DNA from: DASSUW01 sp963789005
GTDB lineage: Bacteria > Actinomycetota > Thermoleophilia > Solirubrobacterales > Solirubrobacteraceae
DNA length: 64,000 nt
Reading direction: 5' to 3'
NCBI GenBank assembly: GCA_963789005.1
Contig: CAWBIZ010000009.1
Span: 1-64,000 of the forward strand
In this document: positions 26,344 to 35,706 of the stretch, in pieces
How the letters are laid out: each line of letters begins with the position of its first letter
Position numbering within the stretch: the first letter of the stretch is position 1
The notes under the pieces: generated by a model
Seen by the model: only the letters and a program-made list of their open reading frames with translations
The model's database searches: none
What the model was told of the DNA's origin: nothing
Position numbers and translations under genes: made by a program

Positions 26344-26995
26344 CCTCCACCGAGGCGATGACGACCGGCTCGATCGGGGCCTCGGTGGCAGGGTCGGTCT
26401 CCACGACGCCGATCTTGTCGACGACCTCCTGACCGCTGGTGATCTCGCCCAGAAGCGCGTACTGCGGCGGGAGCTGGGCGTCCTCGGCCGTGACGACGAA
26501 GAACTGGCTGCCGGACGTGCCGTCGGCCTCGGTGCCGGTCTTGGCCATCGCGACGACGCCCTTGCTGTAGCTGAGGTCGACCGGCGGCGCCTCCACGACC
26601 GAGTAGCCGGGACCGCCGGTGCCGTCGCCCTTCGGATCGCCGCCCTGGATCACGAAGCCGGCCACGATCCGGTGGAACGTCGTGCCGTCGAAGAAGCCCT
26701 TGTCGGCCAGCGACTTGAAGGAGCCGCCGGTGCGCGGGGCCTGCCGGGCGTCGAGCGTGATCTCGAAGTCGCCGCAGTTGGTCGAGACGGTGGCCACGTA
26801 CGTCTTCGAGCGGTCCAGCCGCGCCTTCGGGTTGGCGAGGTCCCCCTCCCCCTTCGGCTCGGGTGCGTCGGCGGCCTCGCAGGCCGCGGCGGTCGCCGGC
26901 GGCGGCGTCGCCTCGGACTCGTCCGCGGGCGAGTCGTCGCCCCCGCACGCGGCGAGCGCCATGGCGCAGAGGAAGACGATCGCGAGCCGGGCCAT
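26330..26995 (-). CDS. lipoprotein cyclophilin-type peptidyl-prolyl isomerase
   Basis: 221 residues. Lipobox LAAC at the N-terminus, an acidic and Pro-rich linker, then a cyclophilin domain with GTTFHRIVAGFVIQGGDPKG and GTSGSQFFV, including the catalytic-type Arg in FHR. Expected on the outer face of the membrane, assisting protein folding. The 44-bp gap to the divergent lipid kinase holds a -10-like hexamer for each direction. Confidence 0.92.
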   Translation of the reverse strand: MARLAIVFLCAMALAACGGDDSPADESEATPPPATAAACEAADAPEPKGEGDLANPKARLDRSKTYVATVSTNCGDFEITLDARQAPRTGGSFKSLADKGFFDGTTFHRIVAGFVIQGGDPKGDGTGGPGYSVVEAPPVDLSYSKGVVAMAKTGTEADGTSGSQFFVVTAEDAQLPPQYALLGEITSGQEVVDKIGVVETDPATEAPIEPVVIASVEVTAR

Positions 26996-27006
26996 GAGCG
27001 GCGATG

Positions 27007-27012
27007 ATGATA
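27007..27012 (-). promoter_or_regulatory. -10-like hexamer TATCAT for the cyclophilin gene
   Basis: Minus-strand TATCAT ends 11 nt before the ATG at 26995; no Shine-Dalgarno. Confidence 0.45.
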
Positions 27013-27024
27013 ATGAGGCTGCAC

Positions 27025-27030
27025 TAGCCT
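27025..27030 (+). promoter_or_regulatory. -10-like hexamer TAGCCT for the lipid kinase gene
   Basis: TAGCCT ends 9 nt before the ATG at 27040; no Shine-Dalgarno. Confidence 0.45.
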
Positions 27031-27039
27031 CCCGGCGCG

Positions 27040-27915
27040 ATGGATCGCCCCGTCCGCCTGATCGTCAACCCTGCCGCGGGCGCAGGCCGCGCCGCGCGCC
27101 TGCTGCCGCCGGTGGAGGCCGCGCTGCGCTCGCACGGGATCGCGTTCCGCGTCGACCGCACGACCTCGATCGAGCACGCGCGCGCGCTCGCCCGGGCGGC
27201 GCGCGACGGCGGCGAGGTGGCCGCCGCGATGGGCGGCGACGGGCTCGCCGGGGCGGTCGCCGGCGAGCTGCGCGAGAGCGACGGCGTGATGGCGATCCTG
27301 CCCGGCGGCCGCGGCAACGACCTCGCGCGCAAGCTCGGGATCGGCAGCGACCCGGTGGCGGCCGCGGACGTGCTCGCCGCCGGCCGCGAGCGCCGCATCG
27401 ACGTCGCCCTGGCCGGGGACGCCACGTTCGTCGGCATCCTCAGCGCCGGCCTGGACTCCGACGTGCAGGTGGTCGCCAACGGCACGCGCCTGAAGCGGCT
27501 CGGGCCGCTCGTCTACCTCTACGGCGTGCTCGTCGCCCTGCGCCGCTGGCGGCCGGCGCAGTGGACGGTCGAGATCGACGGCGTCGTGCACACGTTCCGC
27601 GGCTACTCGGTGGCGGTCGCCAACTCCGGCGTGTTCGGCGGCGGGATGTGGCTGGTGCCCGACGCGGCGCTCGACGACGGGCTGCTCGACGTCGCGTTCA
27701 CGCTCGAGAAGCCGAAGACGGCGTACCTGCGCGGCCTGACGAAGGTCTTCAGCGGCGCCCACGTGAACGAGCCGGGGTTCGAGATCCATCGCGGCCGCGA
27801 GATCGTCTTCCGCGCCGACCGCCCGTTCACCGCCTACGCCGATGGCGACCCGATCGCCGAGCTGCCCACCACCGTTCGCGTGGTGCCCGGCGGGCTGCGG
27901 GTGATCGCGCCGTGA
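27040..27915 (+). CDS. diacylglycerol kinase family lipid kinase
   Basis: 291 residues. The catalytic domain begins with RLIVNPAAGAGRA and has the nucleotide-binding GGDG at 65-68, followed by LPGGRGNDLARKLGI; the C-terminal beta domain ends in VVPGGLRVI. The family phosphorylates diacylglycerol, sphingoid bases or related lipids. The stop overlaps the murT GTG start, so it heads a four-gene unit. Confidence 0.9.
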   Translation: MDRPVRLIVNPAAGAGRAARLLPPVEAALRSHGIAFRVDRTTSIEHARALARAARDGGEVAAAMGGDGLAGAVAGELRESDGVMAILPGGRGNDLARKLGIGSDPVAAADVLAAGRERRIDVALAGDATFVGILSAGLDSDVQVVANGTRLKRLGPLVYLYGVLVALRRWRPAQWTVEIDGVVHTFRGYSVAVANSGVFGGGMWLVPDAALDDGLLDVAFTLEKPKTAYLRGLTKVFSGAHVNEPGFEIHRGREIVFRADRPFTAYADGDPIAELPTTVRVVPGGLRVIAP

Positions 27916-29252
27916 GGCTCCAGGCCGGCCTTTTGGCCGCCCGCGCCACCGGCACCGCCGCCCGTCTCGCGGGACGCGGCGGCACATCGCTGCCGGGCAA
28001 GGTGCTGATGCGCGCCGAGCCGCGCGCCATCGCGCGGCTCGCCGCCCGGCTGCCGCGCGGCAGCGTGGTCGTCTCGGCGACCAACGGCAAGACCACCACG
28101 GCGGCGATGGTGGCGTCGATCCTCGGCCGCACCGGCACCCGCCTGGTCCACAACCGCGCGGGGGCCAACATGGCGGGCGGCGTCGCGGCGGCGCTGGCGG
28201 CCGAGCACGGCGACATGGGCCTGTTCGAGGTCGACGAGTTCTGGCTCGGGCCGGTGACCGCGCAGCTCGCCCCGCGCGCCGTCCTGCTCGGCAACCTCTT
28301 CCGCGACCAGCTCGACCGCTACGGCGAGCTCGAGATCATCGCCGACCGCTGGGCCGGGATCGCCGCCGCCCTGCCGGCCGCCACCGGGCTCGTGCTCAAC
28401 GCCGACGACCCGCTCGTCGCCGACCTCGGGCGTAAGCGCGAGGCGCTCTACTACGGCGTCGACGACGACGCGCTGGCGCTGCCGGAGATGCAGCACGCGT
28501 CGGACTCCAAGCATTGCCGCCGCTGCGGGCACGCCTACGCGTACGAGGCCGCCTACCTCGCCCACCTCGGCCACTACGCATGCCCGAACTGCGGGCAGCG
28601 GCGGCCCGACCCGCAGGTGGTCGCCACCGACGTCGAGCTGCACGGCATCCGCTCGGCGGCGTTCTCTCTGCGCGCCGACGCCGGCGAGCGCCGGATCGAG
28701 CTCCCGCTGCCCGGGCTCTACAACGTCTACAACGCGCTGGGCGCGGCGGCGCTGTGCCTGCACCTCGGCACCGGGCTCGACGACGTCGCCGCCGGCCTCG
28801 CGTCGGTCGAGCCGGCGTTCGGGCGCGCCGAGACGCTCGACCTCGGCCGACCGACCTCGATCCTGCTCGTCAAGAACCCCGCCGGCGCCAACGAGGTCCT
28901 GCGCACGCTCGCGCTCGAGGGCGCGCAGCTCGACCTCTTCGGGATCCTCAACGACCGGATCGCCGACGGGCGCGACGTCTCGTGGGTGTGGGACGCCGAC
29001 TGGGAGCTCGTCGCGCCGCACGTGCGCCGCCTGACGTGCTCGGGCACCCGTGCCGCCGAGCTCGCGCTGCGGCTCAAGTACGCGGGCGTGCCGGCGGAGC
29101 GGCTCGAGGTCGAGGAGGACGTCGAGCGCGGCCTCGACCGCGCGCTGGCGTCCGGCGACGGCCCCCTGTACGCGCTGCCGACCTACACCGCGCTGCTCGA
29201 GCTGCGAGAGCTGCTCTCCCGCCGCGGCCATGCGAAGGAGTACTGGCGATGA
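27912..29252 (+). CDS. murT: lipid II isoglutaminyl synthase, MurT subunit
   Basis: 446 residues from a GTG overlapping the previous stop. It has a Mur-ligase P-loop SATNGKTTTAAM near residue 57, a central fold and the C-terminal DUF1727 domain. A four-Cys zinc ribbon (Cys202, 205, 224, 227) is inserted, as in known MurT. With GatD it amidates D-Glu of lipid II to D-isoglutamine using glutamine and ATP. GatD is not adjacent: a methyltransferase gene sits between, entered by an ATGA overlap. Confidence 0.93.
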   Translation: MRLQAGLLAARATGTAARLAGRGGTSLPGKVLMRAEPRAIARLAARLPRGSVVVSATNGKTTTAAMVASILGRTGTRLVHNRAGANMAGGVAAALAAEHGDMGLFEVDEFWLGPVTAQLAPRAVLLGNLFRDQLDRYGELEIIADRWAGIAAALPAATGLVLNADDPLVADLGRKREALYYGVDDDALALPEMQHASDSKHCRRCGHAYAYEAAYLAHLGHYACPNCGQRRPDPQVVATDVELHGIRSAAFSLRADAGERRIELPLPGLYNVYNALGAAALCLHLGTGLDDVAAGLASVEPAFGRAETLDLGRPTSILLVKNPAGANEVLRTLALEGAQLDLFGILNDRIADGRDVSWVWDADWELVAPHVRRLTCSGTRAAELALRLKYAGVPAERLEVEEDVERGLDRALASGDGPLYALPTYTALLELRELLSRRGHAKEYWR

Positions 29253-30013
29253 CCCGCGAAGGGGTCAGACCCCTTGAGTTGGAGGCACTCAAGGGGTCTG
29301 ACCCCATCTGGCATGACGTCGAGTGCGGCCGCTACGCCGCCGACCTGCCGCTGTGGGCCGAGCTGGCGGGCGACGTCGGCGGCTCGGTGCTCGACGTCGG
29401 CGCCGGTGCCGGGCGCGTCGCGCTGCGCCTCGCGGCCGCGGGCCACGACGTCACCGCCCTCGACCGCGACGCCGGGCTGCTCGCGATCCTGCGCGCGCGG
29501 GCGGAGGCCGCGGGCCTGCGCGTGAACACGATCGTGGCCGACGCCGCAGGCTTCGACGCCGGAGAGAGGCGCTTCGGGCTCGTCGCGGTGCCGATGCAGA
29601 CGATCCAGCTGCTGCCGGGCGCGACCGCCCGGGCGGCCTTCTTCGCCTCGGCGGCGCGGGCGGTCGCTCCCGGCGGGCTGGTCGCGCTGGCGATCGCCGA
29701 GGAGCTCGAGAGCTTCGAGGACGAGGGCGTGGTCCCGCTGCCCGACGTCGCCGAGCGCGACGGCTGGCGGTACGTCTCCCAGCCCACCGCCGTGCGCGAG
29801 CGGCCCGAGGGCACGCGGATCGAGCGCCTGCGCCACACGATCGCCCCCGGCGGCGAGCGGACCAGCGAGGAGGACGTGATCGTGCTCGCGCGGGTCACCG
29901 TCGCCGGGCTGCACGCCGAGGCCGCCGCCGCGGGCCTGCGGCCCGAGGCCACCCGTCACATCGAGCCGACCGACGACCACGTCGGCTCGGAGGTCGTGGT
30001 GCTGCGTGGCTGA
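29249..30013 (+). CDS. class I SAM-dependent methyltransferase with REP-encoded N-terminus
   Basis: 254 residues. The fold starts with SVLDVGAGAGRVALRLA (motif I) and TALDRDAGLL (motif II). The substrate is unknown. Residues 4-19 are encoded by an inverted pair of REP-like palindromes, and native-looking sequence begins at WHDVECGRYAADLPLW. The start overlaps the murT stop (ATGA) and the stop overlaps the gatD start by 8 bp, so all three are one operon. Confidence 0.87.
   Translation: MTREGVRPLELEALKGSDPIWHDVECGRYAADLPLWAELAGDVGGSVLDVGAGAGRVALRLAAAGHDVTALDRDAGLLAILRARAEAAGLRVNTIVADAAGFDAGERRFGLVAVPMQTIQLLPGATARAAFFASAARAVAPGGLVALAIAEELESFEDEGVVPLPDVAERDGWRYVSQPTAVRERPEGTRIERLRHTIAPGGERTSEEDVIVLARVTVAGLHAEAAAAGLRPEATRHIEPTDDHVGSEVVVLRG
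29259..29305. repeat. inverted pair of REP-like elements (REPIN-like), copies B1 and B2
   Basis: Perfect 19-bp inverted repeat, 29261-29279 and 29287-29305, with a 7-nt loop. Each arm contains the same GGGGTC-T/A-GACCCC palindrome found near 0.8 kb. It lies wholly inside coding sequence. Confidence 0.88.
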
Positions 30014-30752
30014 GCGCACGCTGCGCGTCGGGGCGCTGTATCCCGACCTGCTCAACATCTACGCCGACCGCGGCAACCTGCTGCTGCTCGAGCGGCGCTG
30101 CGCCTGGCGGGGGATCGGCTTCGAGCTGCGCGGGATCGGGCTCGGCGACGCGCTCGACCCCGAAGCGCACGACCTGCTCTACATCGGCGGCGGCCAGGAT
30201 CGCGACCAGGCGCTCTGCGCGCACGACATGGTCGACACGAAGCGGGAGGCGCTGCACGCCGCCGCCGACCGCGGCGCCGTCATCTTCGCCGTCTGCGGCG
30301 GCTACCAGCTGCTCGGCCACGGCTACGCGATCGAGGGCGAGCGGCTGCCCGGCGTCGGGCTCGTCGACCTCGAGACGGTGCGCGAGGACGGCCCGCGCCT
30401 GATCGGCAACGTCGCGATCGAGGTGCAACTCAAAGGGTCAGACCCTTTGACTCTGGCCGGGTTCGAGAACCACGGCGGGCGCACGCGGCTCGGACCGGGT
30501 GCGCAGCCGCTCGGCCGCGTCCTGCGCGGGCACGGCAACGACGGCCGGTCGGGCTACGAGGGCGTGCGCGGCGGCGCTCACGGCACCGTGGTCGGCACCT
30601 ATCTCCACGGTCCGTTGCTTCCCAAGAACGCGCACTTCGCCGACTGGCTGACCGCCATGGCGCTCGGCGTAGAGCCATCCGCGCTGCCTGCGCTCGACGA
30701 CGCGCTCGAGGCCGAGGCGCACGCGGCGGCGCGCCGGGCTGCCGGGATCTGA
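30006..30752 (+). CDS. gatD: lipid II isoglutaminyl synthase, GatD glutaminase subunit
   Basis: 248 residues from a GTG. It is a CobB/CobQ-like class I glutamine amidotransferase with the nucleophile in AVCGGYQLLG (Cys97) and the catalytic His in TYLHGPLLPKN (His201). GFENHGGRT is a further family signature. Residues 142-149 (LKGSDPLT) are encoded by a REP-like palindrome inserted in frame just before GFENHGG. Supplies ammonia to MurT. Confidence 0.93.
   Translation: MAERTLRVGALYPDLLNIYADRGNLLLLERRCAWRGIGFELRGIGLGDALDPEAHDLLYIGGGQDRDQALCAHDMVDTKREALHAAADRGAVIFAVCGGYQLLGHGYAIEGERLPGVGLVDLETVREDGPRLIGNVAIEVQLKGSDPLTLAGFENHGGRTRLGPGAQPLGRVLRGHGNDGRSGYEGVRGGAHGTVVGTYLHGPLLPKNAHFADWLTAMALGVEPSALPALDDALEAEAHAAARRAAGI
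30430..30450. repeat. REP-like palindromic element, copy C, inside gatD
   Basis: Perfect 10-bp inverted repeat around one central base (TCAAAGGGTC-A-GACCCTTTGA). It shares the core of the copies at 0.8 and 29.3 kb and is read in frame as LKGSDPL. Confidence 0.85.
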
Positions 30753-30773
30753 CTCCACGGGAAGGCCAACGGG

Positions 30774-30779
30774 TACGCT
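30774..30779 (+). promoter_or_regulatory. -10-like hexamer TACGCT upstream of the OpuC operon
   Basis: TACGCT lies 30 nt before the GTG of the ATPase gene, leaving room for a short leader with a G-rich ribosome-binding region. Confidence 0.35.
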
Positions 30780-30809
30780 TGCGGTCTCCCGCGCCCCGGG
30801 GGTTCCTCT

Positions 30810-31976
30810 GTGACGACAGCCAACACCGCCCAGTCCGAGGGGCCGTCCGCGTCCCGTCAGGCAGCATCGCTGGAGTTCAGCGGCGCGACCAAGCGCTACC
30901 CGGGATCCGACCGCCCCGCCGTCGACGGTCTCACGCTCGAGGTGCCGGCCGGAGAGATCTGCGTGCTCGTCGGCCCCTCGGGGTGCGGCAAGACCACCGC
31001 CATGCGGATGGTCAACCGCATGATCGACATCACCGAGGGCGACATCCTCGTCGGCGGGCGCAGCGTGCGCGACCGCGACGAGGCCGAGCTGCGGCGCGAC
31101 ATCGGCTACGTGATCCAGCAGATCGGCCTGTTCCCCCACCGCTCGATCGGCGAGAACATCGCCACGGTGCCGAAGCTGCTCGGCTGGGACAAGCAGCGCA
31201 CCGCCGCCCGGGTTAAGGAGCTGCTCGACCTGATCGGCCTGCCGCAGGACATGGCCCGCCGCTACCCGGCGCAGCTCTCCGGCGGTCAGCGCCAGCGCGT
31301 CGGCGTCGCGCGCGCGCTCGCCGCCGACCCGCCGCTGATGCTGATGGACGAGCCGTTCGGCGCGATCGACCCGATCAACCGCGAGCGGCTGCAGAACGAG
31401 TTCCTGCGGCTCCAGGCCGAGCTCCGCAAGACGATCGTCTTCGTCACCCACGACATCGACGAGGCGATCAAGATGGGCGACCGGATCGCGGTGTTGCAGG
31501 AGGGTGGCATCCTCGCCCAGTACGCGCCGCCCGCGGAGCTGCTCGTCAGCCCCGCGAACGCGTTCGTCGAGGACTTCGTGGGCGCCGACCGCGCGCTCAA
31601 GCGGCTGGCGCTCGAGCGCGTGCGCGACGTCGACCTGTGGACGGCGCCGCTCGTCCGCGAGGGTGAGCCGATGGCGCAGGCGCGCGATCGCGTGGCCGCC
31701 TCAGAGGTGCCCTACGCCCTGCTCGTCGACGCCGACGACCGGCCCGTCGGCTGGATCTCGGAGCGTGACATGACCGGGGAGCGCGTCCCCGTCGAGCCGA
31801 GCTCGTTGGCGCCCGCCGTCGAGCTCGACGACATCCTGCGCGACGCGCTCAGCGACCTGCTCGCCCATGAGGTGCAGTACGCGCCGGTCCTCGACCATCA
31901 GGGCCGCGTCGTCGGCGTGCTGTCGATCGAGCTGCTCTCGCACCGGATCGCCGCCACGCCGGCGGAGTCGGTGTGA
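30810..31976 (+). CDS. OpuCA/ProV-type compatible-solute ABC transporter ATPase
   Basis: 388 residues. Walker A GPSGCGKTT, signature LSGGQRQRVGVARAL and Walker B LMLMDEPFG are intact. The C-terminal about 110 residues form CBS domains, the usual osmotic or ligand sensor of glycine betaine/choline/carnitine importers. First gene of a four-gene operon (ATPase, permease, permease, binding protein) with 4-nt overlaps. GTG start. Confidence 0.92.
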   Translation: MTTANTAQSEGPSASRQAASLEFSGATKRYPGSDRPAVDGLTLEVPAGEICVLVGPSGCGKTTAMRMVNRMIDITEGDILVGGRSVRDRDEAELRRDIGYVIQQIGLFPHRSIGENIATVPKLLGWDKQRTAARVKELLDLIGLPQDMARRYPAQLSGGQRQRVGVARALAADPPLMLMDEPFGAIDPINRERLQNEFLRLQAELRKTIVFVTHDIDEAIKMGDRIAVLQEGGILAQYAPPAELLVSPANAFVEDFVGADRALKRLALERVRDVDLWTAPLVREGEPMAQARDRVAASEVPYALLVDADDRPVGWISERDMTGERVPVEPSSLAPAVELDDILRDALSDLLAHEVQYAPVLDHQGRVVGVLSIELLSHRIAATPAESV

Positions 31977-32671
31977 CGCCGCCCTTCGCCCAGCTCCAGC
32001 AACGCGACCGCAGCGGCGAGGACTGCGTCGCCGACAACGGCATCTGCCCGGACTGGATCGCCGACAACCTCGACCGCTACGTGACCCCGTTCTGGGAGCA
32101 CGTCTTCCTGACGCTGACATCGGTCGCGATCGGGTTCGGGATCGCCTTCGGGCTCGCTCTGCTGGCCCATCGCTGGCGCTGGCTGACGCCGCCGATCACC
32201 CAGGTGACGGGGATCCTCTACACGCTGCCGAGCGTCGCCGTCTTCTTCCTGCTGCTGCCGATCACGGGCCGCGGGAACACCACCGCGCTGATCGCGCTCG
32301 TCTCCTACACGCTGCTGATCCTGTTCCGCAACGTCATGGCGGGCTTCGACAACGTGCCGGTCGAGGCGCGCGACGCCGGGCGCGGCATGGGGCTCACGCC
32401 GCAGCAGCTGCTGTGGCGCGTCGAGCTGCCGCTGGCGCTGCCCGAGATCATGGCGGGCCTGCGGATCGCGGTCACGACGACCGTCGGGCTCGCCGCGCTG
32501 GCGTTCCTCGCGGGCGCAGGCGGCCTCGGCGGCGCGCTCTTCGACGACATCAACTTCCGCTCGAACGTGCTGATCGCGGGCGGGCTGTCGATCGCGCTCG
32601 CCGTGGTGCTCGACCTGATGATCCTCGGCCTCCAGAAGGCGGTCACGCCATGGACGCGGGCGGCGCAATGA
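31973..32671 (+). CDS. OpuCB/ProW-type ABC transporter permease
   Basis: 232 residues with about six membrane helices. The cytoplasmic coupling loop EARDAGRGMGLTPQQLLWRVELPLALPEI is the BPD-transporter EAA motif. GTG start overlaps the stop of the ATPase gene. Confidence 0.92.
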   Translation: MTPPFAQLQQRDRSGEDCVADNGICPDWIADNLDRYVTPFWEHVFLTLTSVAIGFGIAFGLALLAHRWRWLTPPITQVTGILYTLPSVAVFFLLLPITGRGNTTALIALVSYTLLILFRNVMAGFDNVPVEARDAGRGMGLTPQQLLWRVELPLALPEIMAGLRIAVTTTVGLAALAFLAGAGGLGGALFDDINFRSNVLIAGGLSIALAVVLDLMILGLQKAVTPWTRAAQ

Positions 32672-33441
32672 CGCCCACGCCGGCCTTCCTGGGCGAGTTC
32701 GGCGACGCCTTCGACTACATCTTCAACTCGCGCGAGTCCGCCGCGGGCGGCGCGCGGGTGGGCGGCTCCGAGCTGCTGCCGCTGCTGTGGACGCACCTCG
32801 GGGTCACGGCGCTGGCGATGGCGATCGCGATCGCGATCTCGCTGCCGATCGGGCTCGCCCTCGGCCACACCGGCCGCGGCGCGTTCGCGGCGATCTCGAT
32901 CTCGAACACCGGCCGGGCCGTGCCGAGCGTGGCCCTGATCGCCTTCTTCGTCGCGTTCTTCCCGTCGACCCCGGAGTACTGGAACGTGACCGTGGCGCTG
33001 GCGCTGCTCGCGATCCCGCCCATCCTCACGAACGCCTACGTGGGGGTCCGGCAGGTCAGCCGCGACGCGGTCGACGCCGCGCGCGGCATGGGCATGTCGG
33101 GAGTGCAGATCGTCCGCTCGGTCGAGCTCCCGCTCGCGCTGCCGCTGATCTTCGGCGGCATCCGCACGTCGACCGTCAACGTCCTCGCCACCGCGACGAT
33201 CGCGCCGCTGGTCGGCGTGCTCACGCTCGGCGACCCGATCATCTCCGGCAGCGTGCACGGCCGCGAGGGCCAGATCGGCGCCTCGATCGTCGTCGCCGTG
33301 CTGGCGATCGCCGCCGAGGCCGGCCTCGCCGCCGTCCAGCGGGCGGTCACGCCCACCGGCATCAAACTCGAAAGAGGAGGCGCGGGCGCCCGCCCATCGC
33401 GCTTCGGAACCCTCAAGAGGAGGATCCAGACCGTCCCATGA
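32668..33441 (+). CDS. OpuCD-type ABC transporter permease
   Basis: 257 residues with about six membrane helices and the EAA-loop DAVDAARGMGMSGVQIVRSVELPLAL. Start at 32668 chosen for the ATGA overlap with the first permease; an ATG 18 nt upstream is in frame. Pairs with the first permease to form the channel. Confidence 0.92.
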   Translation: MTPTPAFLGEFGDAFDYIFNSRESAAGGARVGGSELLPLLWTHLGVTALAMAIAIAISLPIGLALGHTGRGAFAAISISNTGRAVPSVALIAFFVAFFPSTPEYWNVTVALALLAIPPILTNAYVGVRQVSRDAVDAARGMGMSGVQIVRSVELPLALPLIFGGIRTSTVNVLATATIAPLVGVLTLGDPIISGSVHGREGQIGASIVVAVLAIAAEAGLAAVQRAVTPTGIKLERGGAGARPSRFGTLKRRIQTVP

Positions 33442-34406
33442 CACGACTACTCGCACTACTGCTCGCCTGCTGCGCCGTCTTCGTGGCGGCCTGCGGGGAC
33501 GACGAGGACGAAGGCTCGGCGCCCTCGGCCGAGTCGACGGCCGCCGCCAGCGGCAAGATCCAGCGCAACGAGGCGAACAGCGAGATCCAGCTCACGATCG
33601 GCTCCAAGAACTTCACGGAGCAGAAGGTGCTGGGCGAGATCTACGCCCAGGGCCTCGAGGCCGCCGGCTACCAGATCAGCAAGGACCTCAACCTCGGCGA
33701 CGAGAAGACCGCGCTCGCGGCCGTCAAGTCCGACGAGATCTCCGCGTACCCGGAGTACACCGGCACCGCGCTGCTGTCGTTCTTCGGCAAGCAGGCCGAC
33801 GAGCTGCCCAAGGACCCGCAGGCAGCCTACGACGAGGCCAAGACGGGCTTCGAGGCCGACGGCCTGGTCGCCTTCCCGCCGACGCCGTTCACCTCCTCCA
33901 ACGAGGTTGCGGTCACGCAGGAGAAGGCCGACGAGCTCCAGCTCAAGACGATCTCCGATCTCAAGGGCAAGGAGTCCGACCTGACGCTCTACGGCTCGCC
34001 CGAGTGCCGGCAGCGGCTGGACTGCCTGCTCGGCCTGCGGCAGGTCTACGGGCTCAGGTTCGGCAAGTTCACGCCGGTCGACATCGCGCAGCGCCACGAG
34101 GTGCTGAGCACGGGCCGCGCCGACGTGTCGATCGTGTTCACGACCGACCCCCAGATCCAGCGCGAGAAGTTCGTCCTGCTCGAGGACGACCAGGACATGT
34201 TCCCGCCCTACAACTCGACGCTGGTGATGAAGCAGGAGACGGCCGACGCGGCCGGCGATGACCTGCAGAGCACGATCGAGCTGCTGCAGGAGCAGCTCAC
34301 CGACGAGAACATGCAGGAGCTCAACGCTCGCGTGGACCTCGACAAGAAGGACCCCGCCGTGGTCGCCGAGGAGTACCTCACGGAGACCGGCCTGATCGGC
34401 GGCTGA
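33438..34406 (+). CDS. OpuCC-type substrate-binding lipoprotein
   Basis: 322 residues. Lipobox VAAC at the N-terminus and an acidic linker, then the OpuAC domain starting LTIGSKNFTEQKVLGEIYAQGLE, with AYPEYTGTAL characteristic of quaternary-amine binding proteins. It delivers glycine betaine, choline or a relative to the two permeases; the exact ligand cannot be read from sequence. Last gene of the operon, coupled by ATGA. Confidence 0.93.
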   Translation: MTRLLALLLACCAVFVAACGDDEDEGSAPSAESTAAASGKIQRNEANSEIQLTIGSKNFTEQKVLGEIYAQGLEAAGYQISKDLNLGDEKTALAAVKSDEISAYPEYTGTALLSFFGKQADELPKDPQAAYDEAKTGFEADGLVAFPPTPFTSSNEVAVTQEKADELQLKTISDLKGKESDLTLYGSPECRQRLDCLLGLRQVYGLRFGKFTPVDIAQRHEVLSTGRADVSIVFTTDPQIQREKFVLLEDDQDMFPPYNSTLVMKQETADAAGDDLQSTIELLQEQLTDENMQELNARVDLDKKDPAVVAEEYLTETGLIGG

Positions 34407-34485
34407 CCTCTCGTCACGCTACCCTGCGCCGCGGTACGCCGTGGCGCGGGGCCGCGGCGGGAGGGGAACACCAGGGAGGCACCAC

Positions 34486-35604
<1,119 letters not shown>

Positions 35605-35616
35605 GCACGTCTCGGG

Positions 35617-35648
35617 GGACCGGCTCGGCCGTCTGGTCGGGCCGGTCC
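35617..35648 (+). terminator. hairpin after the subtilisin gene
   Basis: Perfect 8-bp stem GGACCGGC/GCCGGTCC (35617-35624 and 35641-35648), 13 nt after the stop. No T-run follows, so it could be an intrinsic terminator of the GC-rich type or only a structured region. A second 7-bp stem lies at 35665-35687. Confidence 0.4.
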
Positions 35649-35694
35649 GCCGCACGTTGCGGCTTCTCGGCGGCGATTCTGCCGAGACGGTGTC

Positions 35695-35700
35695 TAGTGT
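35695..35700 (+). promoter_or_regulatory. -10-like hexamer TAGTGT for dut
   Basis: Ends 6 nt before the ATG at 35707; no Shine-Dalgarno. Confidence 0.45.
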
Positions 35701-35706
35701 CGCCGG

